The translations under genes were made by a program, and so were the position numbers. The notes beneath the pieces are model-generated. The model made no database searches and had not been told where the DNA came from. It saw only the letters and a program-made list of their open reading frames with translations. Of a stretch of 64,000 nt of DNA, positions 1 to 35,613 are shown in pieces (the stretch's first letter is position 1; every line of letters begins with the position of its first letter). The DNA lies in contig NC_072467.1 in assembly GCF_027596085.1 (NCBI RefSeq), positions 6,141,861 through 6,205,860 on the forward strand, read 5' to 3'. This DNA is from Anoplopoma fimbria. Lineage: Eukaryota; Chordata; Actinopteri; Perciformes; Anoplopomatidae.

Positions 1-1512
1 ATAAGTACGGGATGCAACTTCGTGCAAAATAGATAGCCCAGAAGAGCAAAGGGAATGCTGCGTGAAATACACGACCAGTGGCAAGCTTATACCCACAGTC
101 TACATCCTGTGAGTGTGACTACCCAAGAGGTACTGTAGCTTGCCATGTAAATAGATTGTTTTTTATTTGGCACTGAGAATTCACACACAACAGAGGTGAA
201 GGGCACTCAAAGACATCACACTTGTAAAACATCAACAACATCTCTTTCATAGTTCCCAAAGTCAACAGAAAATGAATAGAAAATGAATAAAAGCATTCAC
301 AGTTGGTTTTTTTTGAAGTATCCCTATTTTTTTGTTTCTGCTGTGTGTTTGCCCACTTAAATCCCAACAACATTTCCTCCCTCAACAGCCGAGGTGTGAA
401 TAAAAGCAGCGAAACCCTTGAGCGCAGCTTGCAAAAGGTTATGACATTCTTAGACTCAAGAATGCACCATATTAACCACAGTTATTGGCCCCGACGCAAA
501 AACTGGAGAAGTATAAAGTTCATCTATAAAGGTGAACATTCTTGGTTCCCTTCAAAATCTCTTATGTGCTGGTTAGATAACATAACCCAAACAATGAGAG
601 CTACTAATAGCCAGTACAATTACATTTTTCATAAAGGCCTGGTATTAGCATATATCCTGTTGCCTTCACAAGAGAGTGATGTAATAATCTATACATTTCA
701 CATCTAATTACCATATGTACATAAAAATGAAAAGATTGTATCTAGTGTTTCCTTTAGGATTGTTTTTCCTGTAGTGTGAGGCTATCTGAAGACTGCTAGA
801 TTGTGTGTGATTAATTGTAATAAAGTGTCTGTCTTAACCAAATGAACCAACACAATTATTCAAAACCATCACATGAACGTATTTATGTAAAGAACCCAGA
901 GACAGGGCTCTTGTTATTCATGAAGGCTGATTTACAGGACAGAATAAGTGCTTTCTTCCCTACTCCACTCTTTCTTCTGGCTGCCACTGTCATTTTCACT
1001 GTCTATGAAAAACATTTTCCCAAATTTGACAAGAGTTGAATTCTCTTCAATTTAAGAAATAAAATCAATGGATTTATTTATATACCTACAAGAGAATGAA
1101 AGCTGATACAGCCAGACATTTCTCCTGGGTAGGAACAGTGCAGACATTGTATGGTTATACAAGTCTGGCAATGAAAGAATGGTTATCTCTTAAACCCTAA
1201 ACAAAGGTTTCCATAATGTTGGCATTTTTTAAATGCTGACTCAACTACATCTGGTATGTATGTAAAGAAGATGAGATTTACAGACTTATAGTACGGCAGG
1301 TGTAAATTGGTAGTTGGGCTGTATGCAAAGAAATGTCATGTCAAAACCATGTCTTTTTTTTCAGTTATTATTGCACTGAACAAAAGATGACGGAAAGAGA
1401 AATAATTCTAGAAATACAAAACTAGAAATACAAAAGTGGGGCACACTTCTCTCTCTTTACAAACTTTGATCCTTACTTTTCAGACCTGCTGAGAACACGA
1501 CCTATCTTTTCT

Positions 1513-3030
1513 CTAGTATACAGTCCATTTTCCCCAGTGTTGTTCATGGGTCCCTGCCTTAGCCCTTAGATAAAGAGTCAGTTTTTCCATGGAGTATATT
1601 TCCTCAACAATGTCCAGACACTGGCCTGGTCCCGGAGGGTCACATTTCAACCGTCTCCTTCTGATGGCCGTTCTAAATTTGAGTGGCAGGATTCTGAAGA
1701 GATAGATAGCCTTTTTTAAAATTGAGTTGCTAGGTATCAATCCTGCGTACAGAATCCGGGGGCCCTGGGAATCCTGTAGTATAAGATCTCCTAAAGAGTC
1801 TGAATAACCCTGTCCTAGAATGTTTGTATTTTATTACATGACCAGAAAATATGTGAGTGATTGGCATGTATTTGCCCTTACGGTTTCCAGCATTGCTGCT
1901 GTTTACCCAATTGTTTATTTTTTCTGTGGGGTGTAACAAAAAAGCGGATTTAATTCTTCCATACGAATTCCCCGAATTTTGTTCTACACATAGAATGCCA
2001 ATCACTCTCCGTCAGTTCAATGTTCAATTCTAGTTCCCATTTCAATTTTACATATAGTGAATTTTTTTCATTTTGTTTCTTTAAACTGCTGTACAGTTTG
2101 GAAACAATGTTAGAAGGGGTTTGTTTGAATGAACCTGTCAACGCTAAAATTCCTTTTTTAATTTCTGTATTGTAGAAATGTTTTAGCTGTAGGTATCTAA
2201 ACAGGTATTTTCTAATTAAATTCTCCTTTGAGTTTTTCAACAAAAGTAATATCTATCTTTCCAGTTCTAAACCTTGGAGATTGGGAAGGCCAAATCAGAA
2301 TTTTACTATTTCCTTCCAATTTTATTTTTTTTGACAATTTGATTCCATATTTCCATGATTCTTTTAAAATGAAATTTTTGGACCTTTTTGGTCTGTATAT
2401 ACTTTACCTCCTAGCCTGGCCTGAGGTTGAGATTGACCCAGATTTAGCTCAATATGTTTGCATTTAGCTTGATACTCCGGGGAGCACCAATAGACAAAGT
2501 ATCTCATTTCGGGCAGCGTAATAATGTTCTCTGAGATTTGGTAGTGCTAGGCCTCCATTTTCTTTGTCAATTGGGAGTGTTTTACATTTTAAAATTGCTT
2601 TCAACTTCAATTTATATTTCTGCCTGATTGCCTCACTTGGTATGTATTTAAAGGAGAGTGCCTGTGTTTTTGTGATGTTCAATTTATAACCTCATCAGAT
2701 TGAAGCATCCATTATTGTTATAACTTTGTGACCAGAACATTATCTATCCTTCTTTTAGTAATTATATATCTGCTTCCATGGTCCCCCATTTCCTTAATTC
2801 ATTCAAAGTTAATAGAGAATGTCACTCCACTTAATCGACTTTTTAAAAGAGCTGAATTAAGAGAACCAAACTATTTCAGCTTAACGTATTCTTCTTTTCA
2901 CATGAGTGTCTCTTGTAATTAATATAACTTATGCCTTATCCTTTTTCAATTTTGCTAGCACTTTATTCCTCTTAACTGGATTACTAAGGCCATTCACATA
3001 TAAGGAAGCAATTCTAAAGTTATGTGACCC
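1513..3030 (-). pseudogene. L1-type ORF2 remnant (endonuclease start joined to C-terminus)
   Basis: The beginning of the apurinic-type endonuclease (ASLYVNGLSNPVKRNKVLAK near 3000) decays through about 2705. It is then joined near 2690 directly to sequence downstream of the reverse transcriptase (LNITKTQALSFKYIPSEAIRQ, residues just after the palm domain). A second deletion falls near 2590, where that segment runs into LPIDKENGGLALPNL. The rest to 1513 is the poorly understood C-terminal region. At least two deletions and many stops make it non-functional. Confidence 0.7.
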
Positions 3031-3269
3031 TACCATTCATAATCCAAAGGATAAACGAGTAAGTAGCCACCAAAAACAAAAATAGCAACTATGAAACACA
3101 AAAGTGAACAAACTCTTGCTCCTCCTCAACTGTGACCCCATTGGTGGGATAAGGGTGAGGCCTCTCCTAAGGAGAGGGTCCTGTACGGTCATACTGGATT
3201 GTGTAGTTTAAGTTCCTGATCATATTTGCTCAGTGCGTCAACTGTGGAACTCCTTGAGTTTATCCATCA

Positions 3270-4160
3270 TCGCTGTTGTCCCTTTCTTCTAATGACCCAC
3301 TGCCTGCTGCCTCTTCCTCGTCTGTCTCCAGGTCATTCACAGGGAATCTGTCACTCTTCAGCTCCCACTGCCCCTTCTGCGCACTGATGTACGTTCGTTC
3401 CCCAGTATCCTAGTGGATCCGCAAGATAATGTATGGTGTTTGGAAGCCAACACCCTTCTCTTTAGGTCTTTCTTTATCCTATTATATTCCCTGCGCTTCT
3501 TGATTATCTCAGTTGCATAATATTGGTCAAAATAGAGAGTTCTGTTTCCTAGTTGGATTATTCTCTTTTTTTACGCCTCTTTCAGTACCATCTTCTTGGT
3601 TGTGAACTCCTGGAAGTTGATGTTGATAGGTTCTCGGGTCGGCTATTCTGCGCCAGGGACTGATGAGCCCGCTGTATTTTCAGGTCCAAGTCTTCTGGTA
3701 ATGGGGACTCACTACTTAAGACTTTCAGAATAAACTGTGGTACCCAGTTTCCTTCTTCTCCCTCCACCACTCAAAAGATACATATGTTGTTTCTCCTAGA
3801 CCGGGATACTAAGTCCGTTAGTTTTTGCTGCAGGACTCTTTGCTGTTCCAGACAGGCTCTGCACCGGTGGCCTCCACCGCCCATCCCTCTACCTGTTCAA
3901 CACCGGTCTCCGCTTCGCCAACTCGGTCAGACAGACTCTGCATTTATGCTACAAGGTGGTCAAGTTTTCAATTGATTACTTGTCCCAGGGGATTAATTTC
4001 CTGTCTGAGACAGTCCTTGTCCCCCTTGGGATCAGTTTTCATCTCCTTTATCACCCTAATTATAACTTCAGAATCTATGCTCGTTCCGAGGCTCCTCGAG
4101 CCCTCAGCAGATTCACTTCAATTCCCGAGGTGCGTTTGTCTTATGTTTTTGGCATTTTTT
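3270..4160 (-). pseudogene. L1-type ORF1 remnant
   Basis: Degenerate reading frames on the minus strand match the nucleic-acid-binding ORF1 protein of L1/Tx1 elements. The clearest stretch is around 3582-3830: an arginine-rich end of a coiled coil (SRRNNICIF), a short acidic turn (VVEGEEGNW), VPQFILKVL, then LDLKIQRAHQSLAQ, the order seen at the start of the L1 ORF1 RRM-like domain. The likely start is near 4157, just downstream of a 5' leader. Several in-frame stops interrupt it. Confidence 0.6.
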
Positions 4161-4653
4161 CTTCGCTTTTATGGCCTGTGGGGTTTCTTTTCCCCCTTAT
4201 ATAACCTTTTCACTGATAATTGTTGAGTATTTAAGTTATTCTGTTAGAAAATTGCGAAATAATTCTGGGAGTGCTGTTTCACTGTGCGTTTAGACTATTC
4301 CATCAGCAAACCGGAAGTCCCCTCTAGTCAACATTTAAATGCAAATAATGATTTTACTAGACTGGAGAAAAAGCAGGACCAAACACATGGACAATCCCAG
4401 ATGTTGTAATGTGTCGCTGGGTTTATTTAGCATATTTACAGCTAGGTGGTACCTCAGAGTGGGTCAGGGAGACAGATGGAAGGACCGGCGTGGACAGAAA
4501 AGAATACAGAGTTTGACAAGCTGTCATTGACGCTGGCATCCTTTTCTCTTCTGATATATACACTCTCTGTGTGTAATCCAATCTGTCTTTTGGCCTTTTG
4601 TTGCCAACATAGAGTGCTGCAATGAGCTGTGCCAGAGCTGACAACAGTCTTAC

Positions 4654-27590
<22,937 letters not shown>

Positions 27591-30500
27591 TAAAAAGGAG
27601 CGAACTTCACAGGGCAGTCCTTCCGTCCGTGTGTCACTGCTTACCCGGGGCAGAATGTGGCTGCTCTACCTTACAGCAGCAAAGTAGAACAGTGTCCTGG
27701 AGATGAGAGGACAGAGCCAGCTTTAAACACACACACGGCCTTCTTAACTGGGTCACCCTTGGGCCTGAATTACCTACTGCAACCCAAATCTGAAGCCAAA
27801 ACAAACAGCCCACCCGCAGACCTTATCGTGCGTCATACTAAGCTAACTGTCCATTGCAAACACAAAGGAGATAAAAGGACGTCTTCATCAATGGGCAAGG
27901 CATAAATATTAGGTCAAAACAGACATGGGTTCTGATGAAAACAGAATGTTTATTTTTTATCTTTTTCAGACCTGAAATAGTAATGATACTGATATACAGT
28001 AGGCATGTTGCTCAATACAGGATGAGCTTCAAGCAAACCAGTACACAGCTAGTGGTGGCAACTAAACAGGTCAAGGCGTCTGAGGTAGAAGACATTTAAA
28101 CGCTCGCTCAGACAATTCTCTTAGGTTTAGGATGAAGTTACTGTACAGCATATTTTAATTGATTAATAAAAATAACAAGCGTATTAAAAAGGACCATCAT
28201 TTGAGCAAATGTTGAAAGGAAGAACATTTTTCAGGTTGGGCCATTCTGCAGGCTTTTGATTTGTAGCTCTTTGAGTCGTAGGAAAGGAGCCTGTAAGTCA
28301 CACATAAAAAGGAAAAAGCTTTGTGATGAGTTAACTGACTCGGAGTGAAAGGAAAGATGATACGGTGTTGGAATCCACTAAGTATATCGGTCCATCCAAA
28401 AGAAAGATGAGGAGGAGGAAAAGTTTAAATGCCTGTCTAGTCCTACCGCTGATCCCACCAACGTGGCATCAAAGTGCCAGTCGGTGAGTCAATCCCTGCT
28501 CCACTGATGTGAAAAGAAATAGGAGCTACTTTAAGTGTTTGGTCTAAACCTTTTGAATTTAAAGAAATGCAAGTCTGTTTTGTTCACTTACGACTTCCCG
28601 CTGGATTTTCTGGGAGGGTAAGAATTCAAAGAAATTGAATTTCCCATAAATAAACCTTATAAACCTCTTTAGCAGGTACAAAGAAAAGAAGGATGGGGAA
28701 AAGCAGCGGAGCACATTGTGGGATGCTGTAGTCAGTATGGTTTTGAATATCTGATAATGTCTGAATATGTCAGTACCAACGGACAATAAAGGTGACTGAT
28801 CACATGCATGCTCCCGTAAGGATGTTCCCTTTATTTTGAGCACTCAACGTAGCTGCTCTCATCTAACCTATTGTAGGCAGATTGTCGTGAACTTTGCTCA
28901 GCAGTTTACGGCTCCCGCAGAGATAAACCATCTTGATTTCGATGACCAAGTGGTATTTTCCTCTATGGCCACACTCAGAACAAATGAACATTTCTATCCC
29001 AGCTCCCTTAAGGCAGCAAAACCCTCAATGCGCTGTTCATTCTCTCAAAGAGTTTCAGGCTGTGGAGTGTGATGACCATTTGCAGGCTATAGGGGGGCTG
29101 CTATGGAGCTTTTAGACTTTCAGTCTTGTCAATGGATTTTTTGAAAAACAACGGGAGCCTATCTTCTGCAAGGTAAGGCAAACCTGCAGTGGAACAGGCT
29201 GTTCCACTGACTGTGACCGAATGTGATTGGATTCCTCATATAGGCATAGAAGGTGAAAGAAAAAGCTGTGTATTCTCACAGTGCATTCCAATTAAGTGAT
29301 TATTTTGAAGTAGGTGGCAGTTCACCTCGTCACCAAGTCTCTTCACGTCCTGACCCCACTGTACTGGTAATATAGACGGCACATAACAACAGTTACAACA
29401 CAGGCCAACACAGACAGTCCAGTCATACTGGGGATCTGTTCATAGACATGATGACATGTTACCCACAGACATACAATAATACTGAAAAACATTGTGGCCT
29501 TTAGATGATCTTAAGAATTAGGGTTGAGGTTTCACATAACTGCTTTAAGCTTGGATCATGGAAAACAAGCTCATTTTAGTGAGTGCATCCATATTGATTT
29601 TCCACACATACTATGGGTCCAGTCAATTAACGGCTTGTTCTTGTGGACTTGGAGAACAAAAACTACTAACCCTAATTGAAAGAATGCTTATAGCTTGGCA
29701 GTGGGCAATCGGAAAAGTAGCAAGGTTTGCAGGTAAGCTGTTGTTTTTGCCTTGAATTCTCTGTAAAATCCATTGTCCAAAACAGGGAAACATTTCAGAA
29801 CTTTTAACCAGAAAGGAGGATGCCCTTGTCCTTCATTTCACCCTAACAATTGCTTCCGGGAGTTACGCATATCGAAACTATTGGAAAAGGAGACGCTCAC
29901 TGAATCTGAATGTATCTGTGGCTACACAGATACATTTAGGAGTGGGTGTGGATTGCAGAGCAGCAGGAGAGGTGGTGGAAACATGACCAGGGGCTGTCAC
30001 TCTTCCTGTGGTGCAATTCTTCTGAGCTCATTAGATGCTATGTTGGAGTCACAAAAACAGGAGCAGGGGGTCTGCTGTCACCGAGAGGGAGGACTAGATG
30101 GAGAGGGAGGAGGAGAGAGGAGGAGGAGGAGAGAAGGGCTATCCCTCCCCCACACAGCATTGCCGAAAATAACGAGCACATAATAACACGATGCCCCAAA
30201 ACACCTTCTCTCAAAAAGCAGCCTTTAGAGGAGTTAACAAGAGGCTGCTTACTCTTACAATATACATCAAAGGCCTGAAACTGAGATGAAACTTCAACTT
30301 TCAAACCATGGGAGACATTAGGATCTCAACTATAACGAAAATAGAAAATCAGTTGCATAACCTCTTTCAAGATTAGCAACACAGTCGAGTGAGTGAGCCA
30401 GTGGAAATGCAGGGGCGGATAGGTGACCTGTGGTATTATAAAATAACATTACGCCTTTGAATTATTAATTCAGCAGCTTCTGTTTCAAGCTATTGACAGT

Positions 30501-33290
30501 ATCTCACGGCGACAAGGATGGTGAGAATTATTTCTTCAAAGATTCCTGCTTTTCAAAAAAAACACTTTCTCTATTATGGAACACAGCAGCAGCAGCAACA
30601 ACAGGTAGTTCCTATCAAAACAAATGGCTTTTGCTTAAGCAATTAAATACTGAAGAAAGGTACTTTGTGTTTTTTCATTTAATTAAAAACTCAAGTGCAA
30701 AATAATCAGATTTTCTGAAAAATTTCAGTTAGTATGTGCTTGTTGTCAATTTTGGACGGCGTACTTGCGCATCATTTTATCACAATATGATTGCATTGAA
30801 AGACGATAAATCCTCATATTGAATATTCACCCAGCCTCTGCCTAAGCCGTGACAGCCGAGGAGCGTTTGAGGAGTGCCCTTCAGCCCCAACCGTTCGGGT
30901 GTAGCTGCTCCGTGTTCAACAGAACATGACTGTGGAGTACCAACTAACCACAGAGTGATTCCTGTCCTGTGAGCGGAGAGGGTGATGGATCACCAATGCA
31001 TCAACACTATGCATTCTTTATTGTCGTGATATCATCATTTGAGGCCGTGGGCAACAGAACATCCAGCCGTGCTCTACACTGCTGGATATTCTACAGACTT
31101 GCAGCTTTCAGGAACAATAGCTTTTGATATCTGTTACGAGCCAGACTGCTGAAAAATGAGTGCGCAAATATCTAGCAAGATCTGGGGGGAATTTTGATAT
31201 ATAGTGATATCAATATGGTTATATTAAAACTGTATCAAAATGTTGCTGATATGGTTGTTAATATGTTGTTCTCTGCTGATCTTTGAAGCTGTGTTATGGC
31301 TATATGATACAATGGTCTAAACTCTATTGTGAGCACACATAAGCAGGAGGTTTATTATTGGCCAATACTGATTTATCACAGATTATTTATGTTGACCAAC
31401 AGTCAAACCTATTATGTCACTACATTATCAATATCATGCCACTGAGTCCAACACATTCTAATATTCAGTTTTATACCGCAGCTCTAGATCGACCTCTTAT
31501 AAAGTGCTGGTTTAAAAAAAAACAAAATGGAGTTTAGAGAACTGGGTTAGAGAACGGAAAGTTTCCAATTAGATTTTCCCACCCATCTGGAAAATCTGTA
31601 TGACCAGAAAAACACTTGACCCTAACTGCACCAGAGAAACTGCTTAGTGAACGTCAGCAGAAGCCTACCGTTATAAAAAAAATGTTTTATTGAAGTGCAA
31701 ATGTGCAGCATATGCATTCAGTTAACTTTTGATATCCCTGGAGAGACGCATTAAACACAATGTGACAGAATAACACATCGACTTTTGATGGAGGTGAACA
31801 GGTGATTTCCATTGCCAATGACAAGCACTCTGAGCTGTGACGGACCATATGCAGCACTCCAGCTCTGTTTCAGACTGCCCACCAGCCAAATCAACACCCA
31901 CCATGTGCTCTGGGCTACACTCTGACAGAAAACCAAAGCACAGGAGAGAACTGCAGCATATGTGAAGGACCACTGACAGCCATGCGTCCTCTCCTGAAAG
32001 GGTAAAATTGCTCCAAGTCAGAGTGGTATTGGCAAAAAACAGAGGCATCGCACAGGCATGTTGTGTTCTGTCAGGGAAGCGGTACACAGCTGGAAGTGAG
32101 CTGTACACCGATCGTCAGAGACACACTTTGAAGTAAGCCAGAACGCCTTGACTGAGTGCCACTAAAGCCTGATCCATCTTTGCTCCTGCTGCCTACGATC
32201 TGCGGAGATGGAAAAAGCCTGATAAAAATGTTGTCTAGGGCACCAGCAAATGTGTCCACGAGAAAGAATCAATTCTATAAGTAATGTCCCACACAGAGAG
32301 ATCCAGCCATATGAATCTTGGCATTTTTCCATGTGTCAAACTTCCTCTCATCCACAACACTCGCTGCCCTGCTCTATAGATGAGTTATAGTGACGACAAG
32401 TTTGTCTTCCCACTTCTCTCTCTCCTCCACTGCATTCCTGTTTTATGCTTCTTATAAAATATGTGTGCTCGTAAGAGTTCGCTATTAAAGGATTACCAGT
32501 ATTGTTAAACCCAGCACTGGTGACGAATTAACAGAGCTTGAGAGGTGTACATGTGAACCACACAGTCCTACTTCCCCCCCCCAGCAACATAAGCATAGGA
32601 GCATCCCTTTTTAATAGCTTTGATCTCTTAACTGACCTAGACAAGATTTAGGCCCAGCAAAGACATGCATAAAAGGTTAGTTTTATATGGTAATCTATAA
32701 TAGGATGAGGTAGCGTAATCCAATTGAAGAGGAAGCGCAGAGCCGTGCTGTTTGCCTCAACAGCTAGTGACCTTGACTTCCTCCCTTGTTGAGATCACAC
32801 TGGGAGTTGCACTTGTGATAAAAAAAACAAAAAACAACAACTAAAAAAAACAATAACCAGAGGACAAAAAAAGGATGAGTTAGATCACTTAAAAGTTGAG
32901 TTTTTTTTTCAGCTTGTTGGTTCAAAGTGAGCACACTCTACTTTGCTTAAAATAAGACACAAATATATGATGTCAGTGTGAGGATGAACAGTGCCTAGTC
33001 CAAACAAGCTCTGCCTGACCTGAGAGGCAGAGACTACAAGCGAGACAGAGAGAGAGGCGAATTAATGAACAGAATCAAAGGAGACATGCTGCAGAAAACT
33101 ACTGCACAGGAAACACAGGAGTTACAACACACATGCCGTCATCTTACCAACAATAAACTTCAGAGAGGAAGCGATACGGACCAGCCGGTCAAGTCATGTC
33201 TCCTCCAATAAAAACAGATCCACCTATGTTGTTATTTTTTTTTTTTTTTTTTTAAAAAAAAGCCGATTACCCACACTGGGGGAAGGATTT
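27591..33290. other. Upstream region of furin, no coding gene seen
   Basis: Immediately upstream of the furin ATG on the minus strand is untranslated sequence. Farther on I find no open frame longer than about 140 codons and none with recognisable domains. The stretch contains short A-rich tracts (around 32820-32880) and a T run at 33237-33253. It may be a 5' UTR intron of furin if the proposed first exon at 33293-33600 is correct. Confidence 0.6.
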
Positions 33291-33292
33291 AC

Positions 33293-33600
33293 CTGACTGG
33301 GAAGACTGGTGAGACTTTATGCAAAAAACCCCTTCATGCTTTCCGCACATACTCCCATTGTTCCCACCCACTCTGCCACGGCTCCCCTCCCTGCTTTGAA
33401 AACATCGAACTCGTGGCTTTTCCAGAAACTGAGATGCCAATGAGACGCGAGACGTCCTGCCTCCTCCTCCTCATTATTATTATTATCTTCTTCTTCCTCC
33501 TCCGGGCGGAGACGCTCCTTTTCTTCTGAGGTTTGACTTTCTACTTTACATCTAGCCTGAGGCGGTGCGTCCTCTACTTAGTCTAGAAGATGACTAGTGA
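33293..33600 (-). other. furin: Candidate untranslated first exon and promoter of furin
   Basis: On the minus strand a purine-rich GGAGGAGGAAGAAGAAG segment is followed by a good donor, CAG followed by GTAAAT at 33292-33287. The GC content and CpG count exceed those of the flanking introns. Vertebrate furin genes usually have untranslated 5' exons joined to the ATG exon by a long intron. This placement would make the first intron about 5.6 kb and put the furin promoter head to head with accs. The transcription start (right border) is a guess; only the donor is visible. Confidence 0.3.
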
Positions 33601-34848
33601 TGCGATCCGATCACGCCCATCCTCCTCCAGCTGCTCAATCCAACTCCCCGGTCCTGCTTGGTCCCCTCCACCAACTTGCCATCACTCTGATTATATATAT
33701 ATATTTAGCCGGTTTCTTCCTCTAAGTGTGCTTGGTTTGAGTTGTTTAACATGACTTGTTTCTGCGTTATGCTGGCATTAACTCACACACTAAATACATA
33801 TACTGATGGAGAATGATGGTGCTACATGCCAATACAACACAAGGGCTCACTACTGTGTGGAGATGACAACAAAATTGCCACAAACCATTTTCTCCAGGAA
33901 ATACGTCACGTTCGGAGCCGAATGGGCTGACGCGTGTGCTTGATTTGCATCACCGTGATGGTTGAAAGGGGCGGTGATTGTTTAGATGTAGCCCAAAACA
34001 GGAATGCACTCACCTTAAAGGGCACGTTTACCCACTTTTTAATTCGTCATTAGAAGTTCACTTTCGCAAGCAGGCCAATTGATTAACTAATCAATTAGTG
34101 TGGTATTATTTTAATGTACCCATCCTTGATGTGCAAGTAAAACGTATACATTTATAAAAGGGAACTACATTTACCTACAAAGCTTCGATTTAATGCTTTC
34201 ATAATGGTAGGGGATACATTTTTTCAAGAATAATGCTTTTTTTTGCGTTGATTTCAACCGCTATGGTGGTGTTTTTTATTGTTATACGGGATTACAGGGC
34301 TGCGCTAGTTAACAAAACACACATCCTTGTTTCCCAGACCGCCGGTGTGTGCCTCTGTGTGCGGCCGCCATCTAGTGGACGTCTACTCGAACTACACCCG
34401 CCAGTGACCGAGCACACCGTACGGTAGAGGGGGCCATAACACAAACCTCCTGGTCTGGCTCGCATGGTTGTGTCCTCTACCCCCTTCCCCATAGCCTGGT
34501 ATGAGTGAAACCCAGCCCGCTTTCAGCAGCTCCCCCTTAGCACGGACCAAAGTTATCCCGGAATAAGGACAGCACGCATGTGCCGTCAACCCGGATGTAG
34601 ATATCTGTGTACGCGTCTAGTCCATGGATGTATGGTCCATTCCCCATCTTGCCAAGTTAGGACACATTTGCTCTTAAAAAAAAATGAAGTACATATCTTA
34701 GCACCGGCTGAACAAATCTATGTTAATGATTTTAAACCAGTCGGGCTAACCAGCTGTGTTATGTGTTTGCCTACGGGGGTGTCACATCTGAGTGACAGCC
34801 CCAAAACTATCTCTATTCACGGTCAGAGAACACAAGTGGGTAAATATC

Positions 34849-34887
34849 GAGCATGTATTGATCACATAAACTAATCAATACATGCTC
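34849..34887. repeat. Perfect 14-bp inverted repeat (hairpin) upstream of accs
   Basis: The arms GAGCATGTATTGAT (34849-34862) and ATCAATACATGCTC (34874-34887) are perfect reverse complements around an 11-base loop. It lies about 90 bases before the Myb/SANT-ACCS start codon and about 65 bases before the likely splice acceptor at 34952. Confidence 0.8.
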
Positions 34888-34974
34888 TGTGTGCATTGGA
34901 GGTGTGCAGAGACGGACGTGGCCGCTAATGTTGTCTTTTGTTTTCATCCCAGGATCCTCTCTGTAACTTAGAGG

Positions 34975-35613
34975 ATGGACTTCCGCGGCAGGAGGCATGA
35001 GCGAGGCAGCAACTGGACCGACCCGGAGATAGTGGAGCTGCTCCAGCTGTGGTCCGACGAGTCGGTGCAGATCGAGTTGGAGAGCTCGTTGCGCAACCAG
35101 CGTGTGTTTGACCGCATAGCCCATGTTCTGCGCGAAAAGGGCATCTACCGCACCGGTGACCAGTGCAGGGAGAAGATCAAGAAGATGAAGCTGGAGTACC
35201 GCCGCATCAAGGACAATCACAAACTGAGGTCCTGGAAGTTTTACGATGTGATGGACAGGGTGCTGGCCAACCGACCTGCCATCACCTACTCCTCCATGGG
35301 CGGAGCTGTCATAGCTCAACAGGTGTTTCACAGCCAGGGCGGGCCTGAGTCATACCTGCAAGGAGTTCCCTCAGGCGCCTTTGGTCCCACTTCCTCGGGT
35401 GGGTTTCTGTTTGGTCAGCCCCCAAAACTGGAGATCCACTGGATATTAAATGTGAAGATGTGGAGGAGAGCATGCTGAATGCAGGTGTTGCTCCCCCCGA
35501 GATGTACTATGGATCTGGAGATGACCAGGAAACCGATGGGCAGTCTCTACTGGGGCCAGAGGACTCTCTGGGTCGAGGAGAGAGCTCAGCAAATGCAAGA
35601 ATCTCCCCCTCAG
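34975..35613 (+). CDS. accs: accs exon 1: Myb/SANT-like DNA-binding domain, with a one-base frame break
   Basis: The exon opens MDFRGRRHERGSNWTDPEIV and encodes a three-helix Myb/SANT-like fold with tryptophans at WTDPE, LQLW and RSWKFYDV, as in Harbinger-derived MSANTD proteins. Reading frame 1 stays open to 35478 but loses sense after GGFLFGQPPK. The frame two bases over then reads KTGDPLDIKCEDVEESML and stays open through the donor at 35614 (TCAG then GTTGTC). The switch falls at the five-C run 35419-35423; one more C would join both parts. This points to a homopolymer error or a real one-base deletion. CpG density is much higher here than in later exons, suggesting a promoter-proximal CpG island. 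Confidence 0.75.

Larger units (their letters stand above)
1480..4340 (-). mobile_element. Internally deleted L1/Tx1-type LINE in furin intron 2
   Basis: Read on the minus strand this is a LINE in correct order but lacking its centre. From 4340 there is a short 5' leader, then an ORF1 remnant (about 4160-3270), then the start of ORF2 (about 3030-2705), then the C-terminal part of ORF2 (about 2690-1513). Recognisable pieces are the ORF1 LDLKIQRAHQSLAQ segment, the ORF2 endonuclease opening with ASLYVNGLSNPVKRNKVLAK, and the C-terminal ENGGLALPNLREHYYAARN and FRYLQLKHFYNTEIKKG segments. The reverse transcriptase core, with its Y-A-D-D motif, is absent. Many stops and frameshifts show it is inactive. 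Confidence 0.8.
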
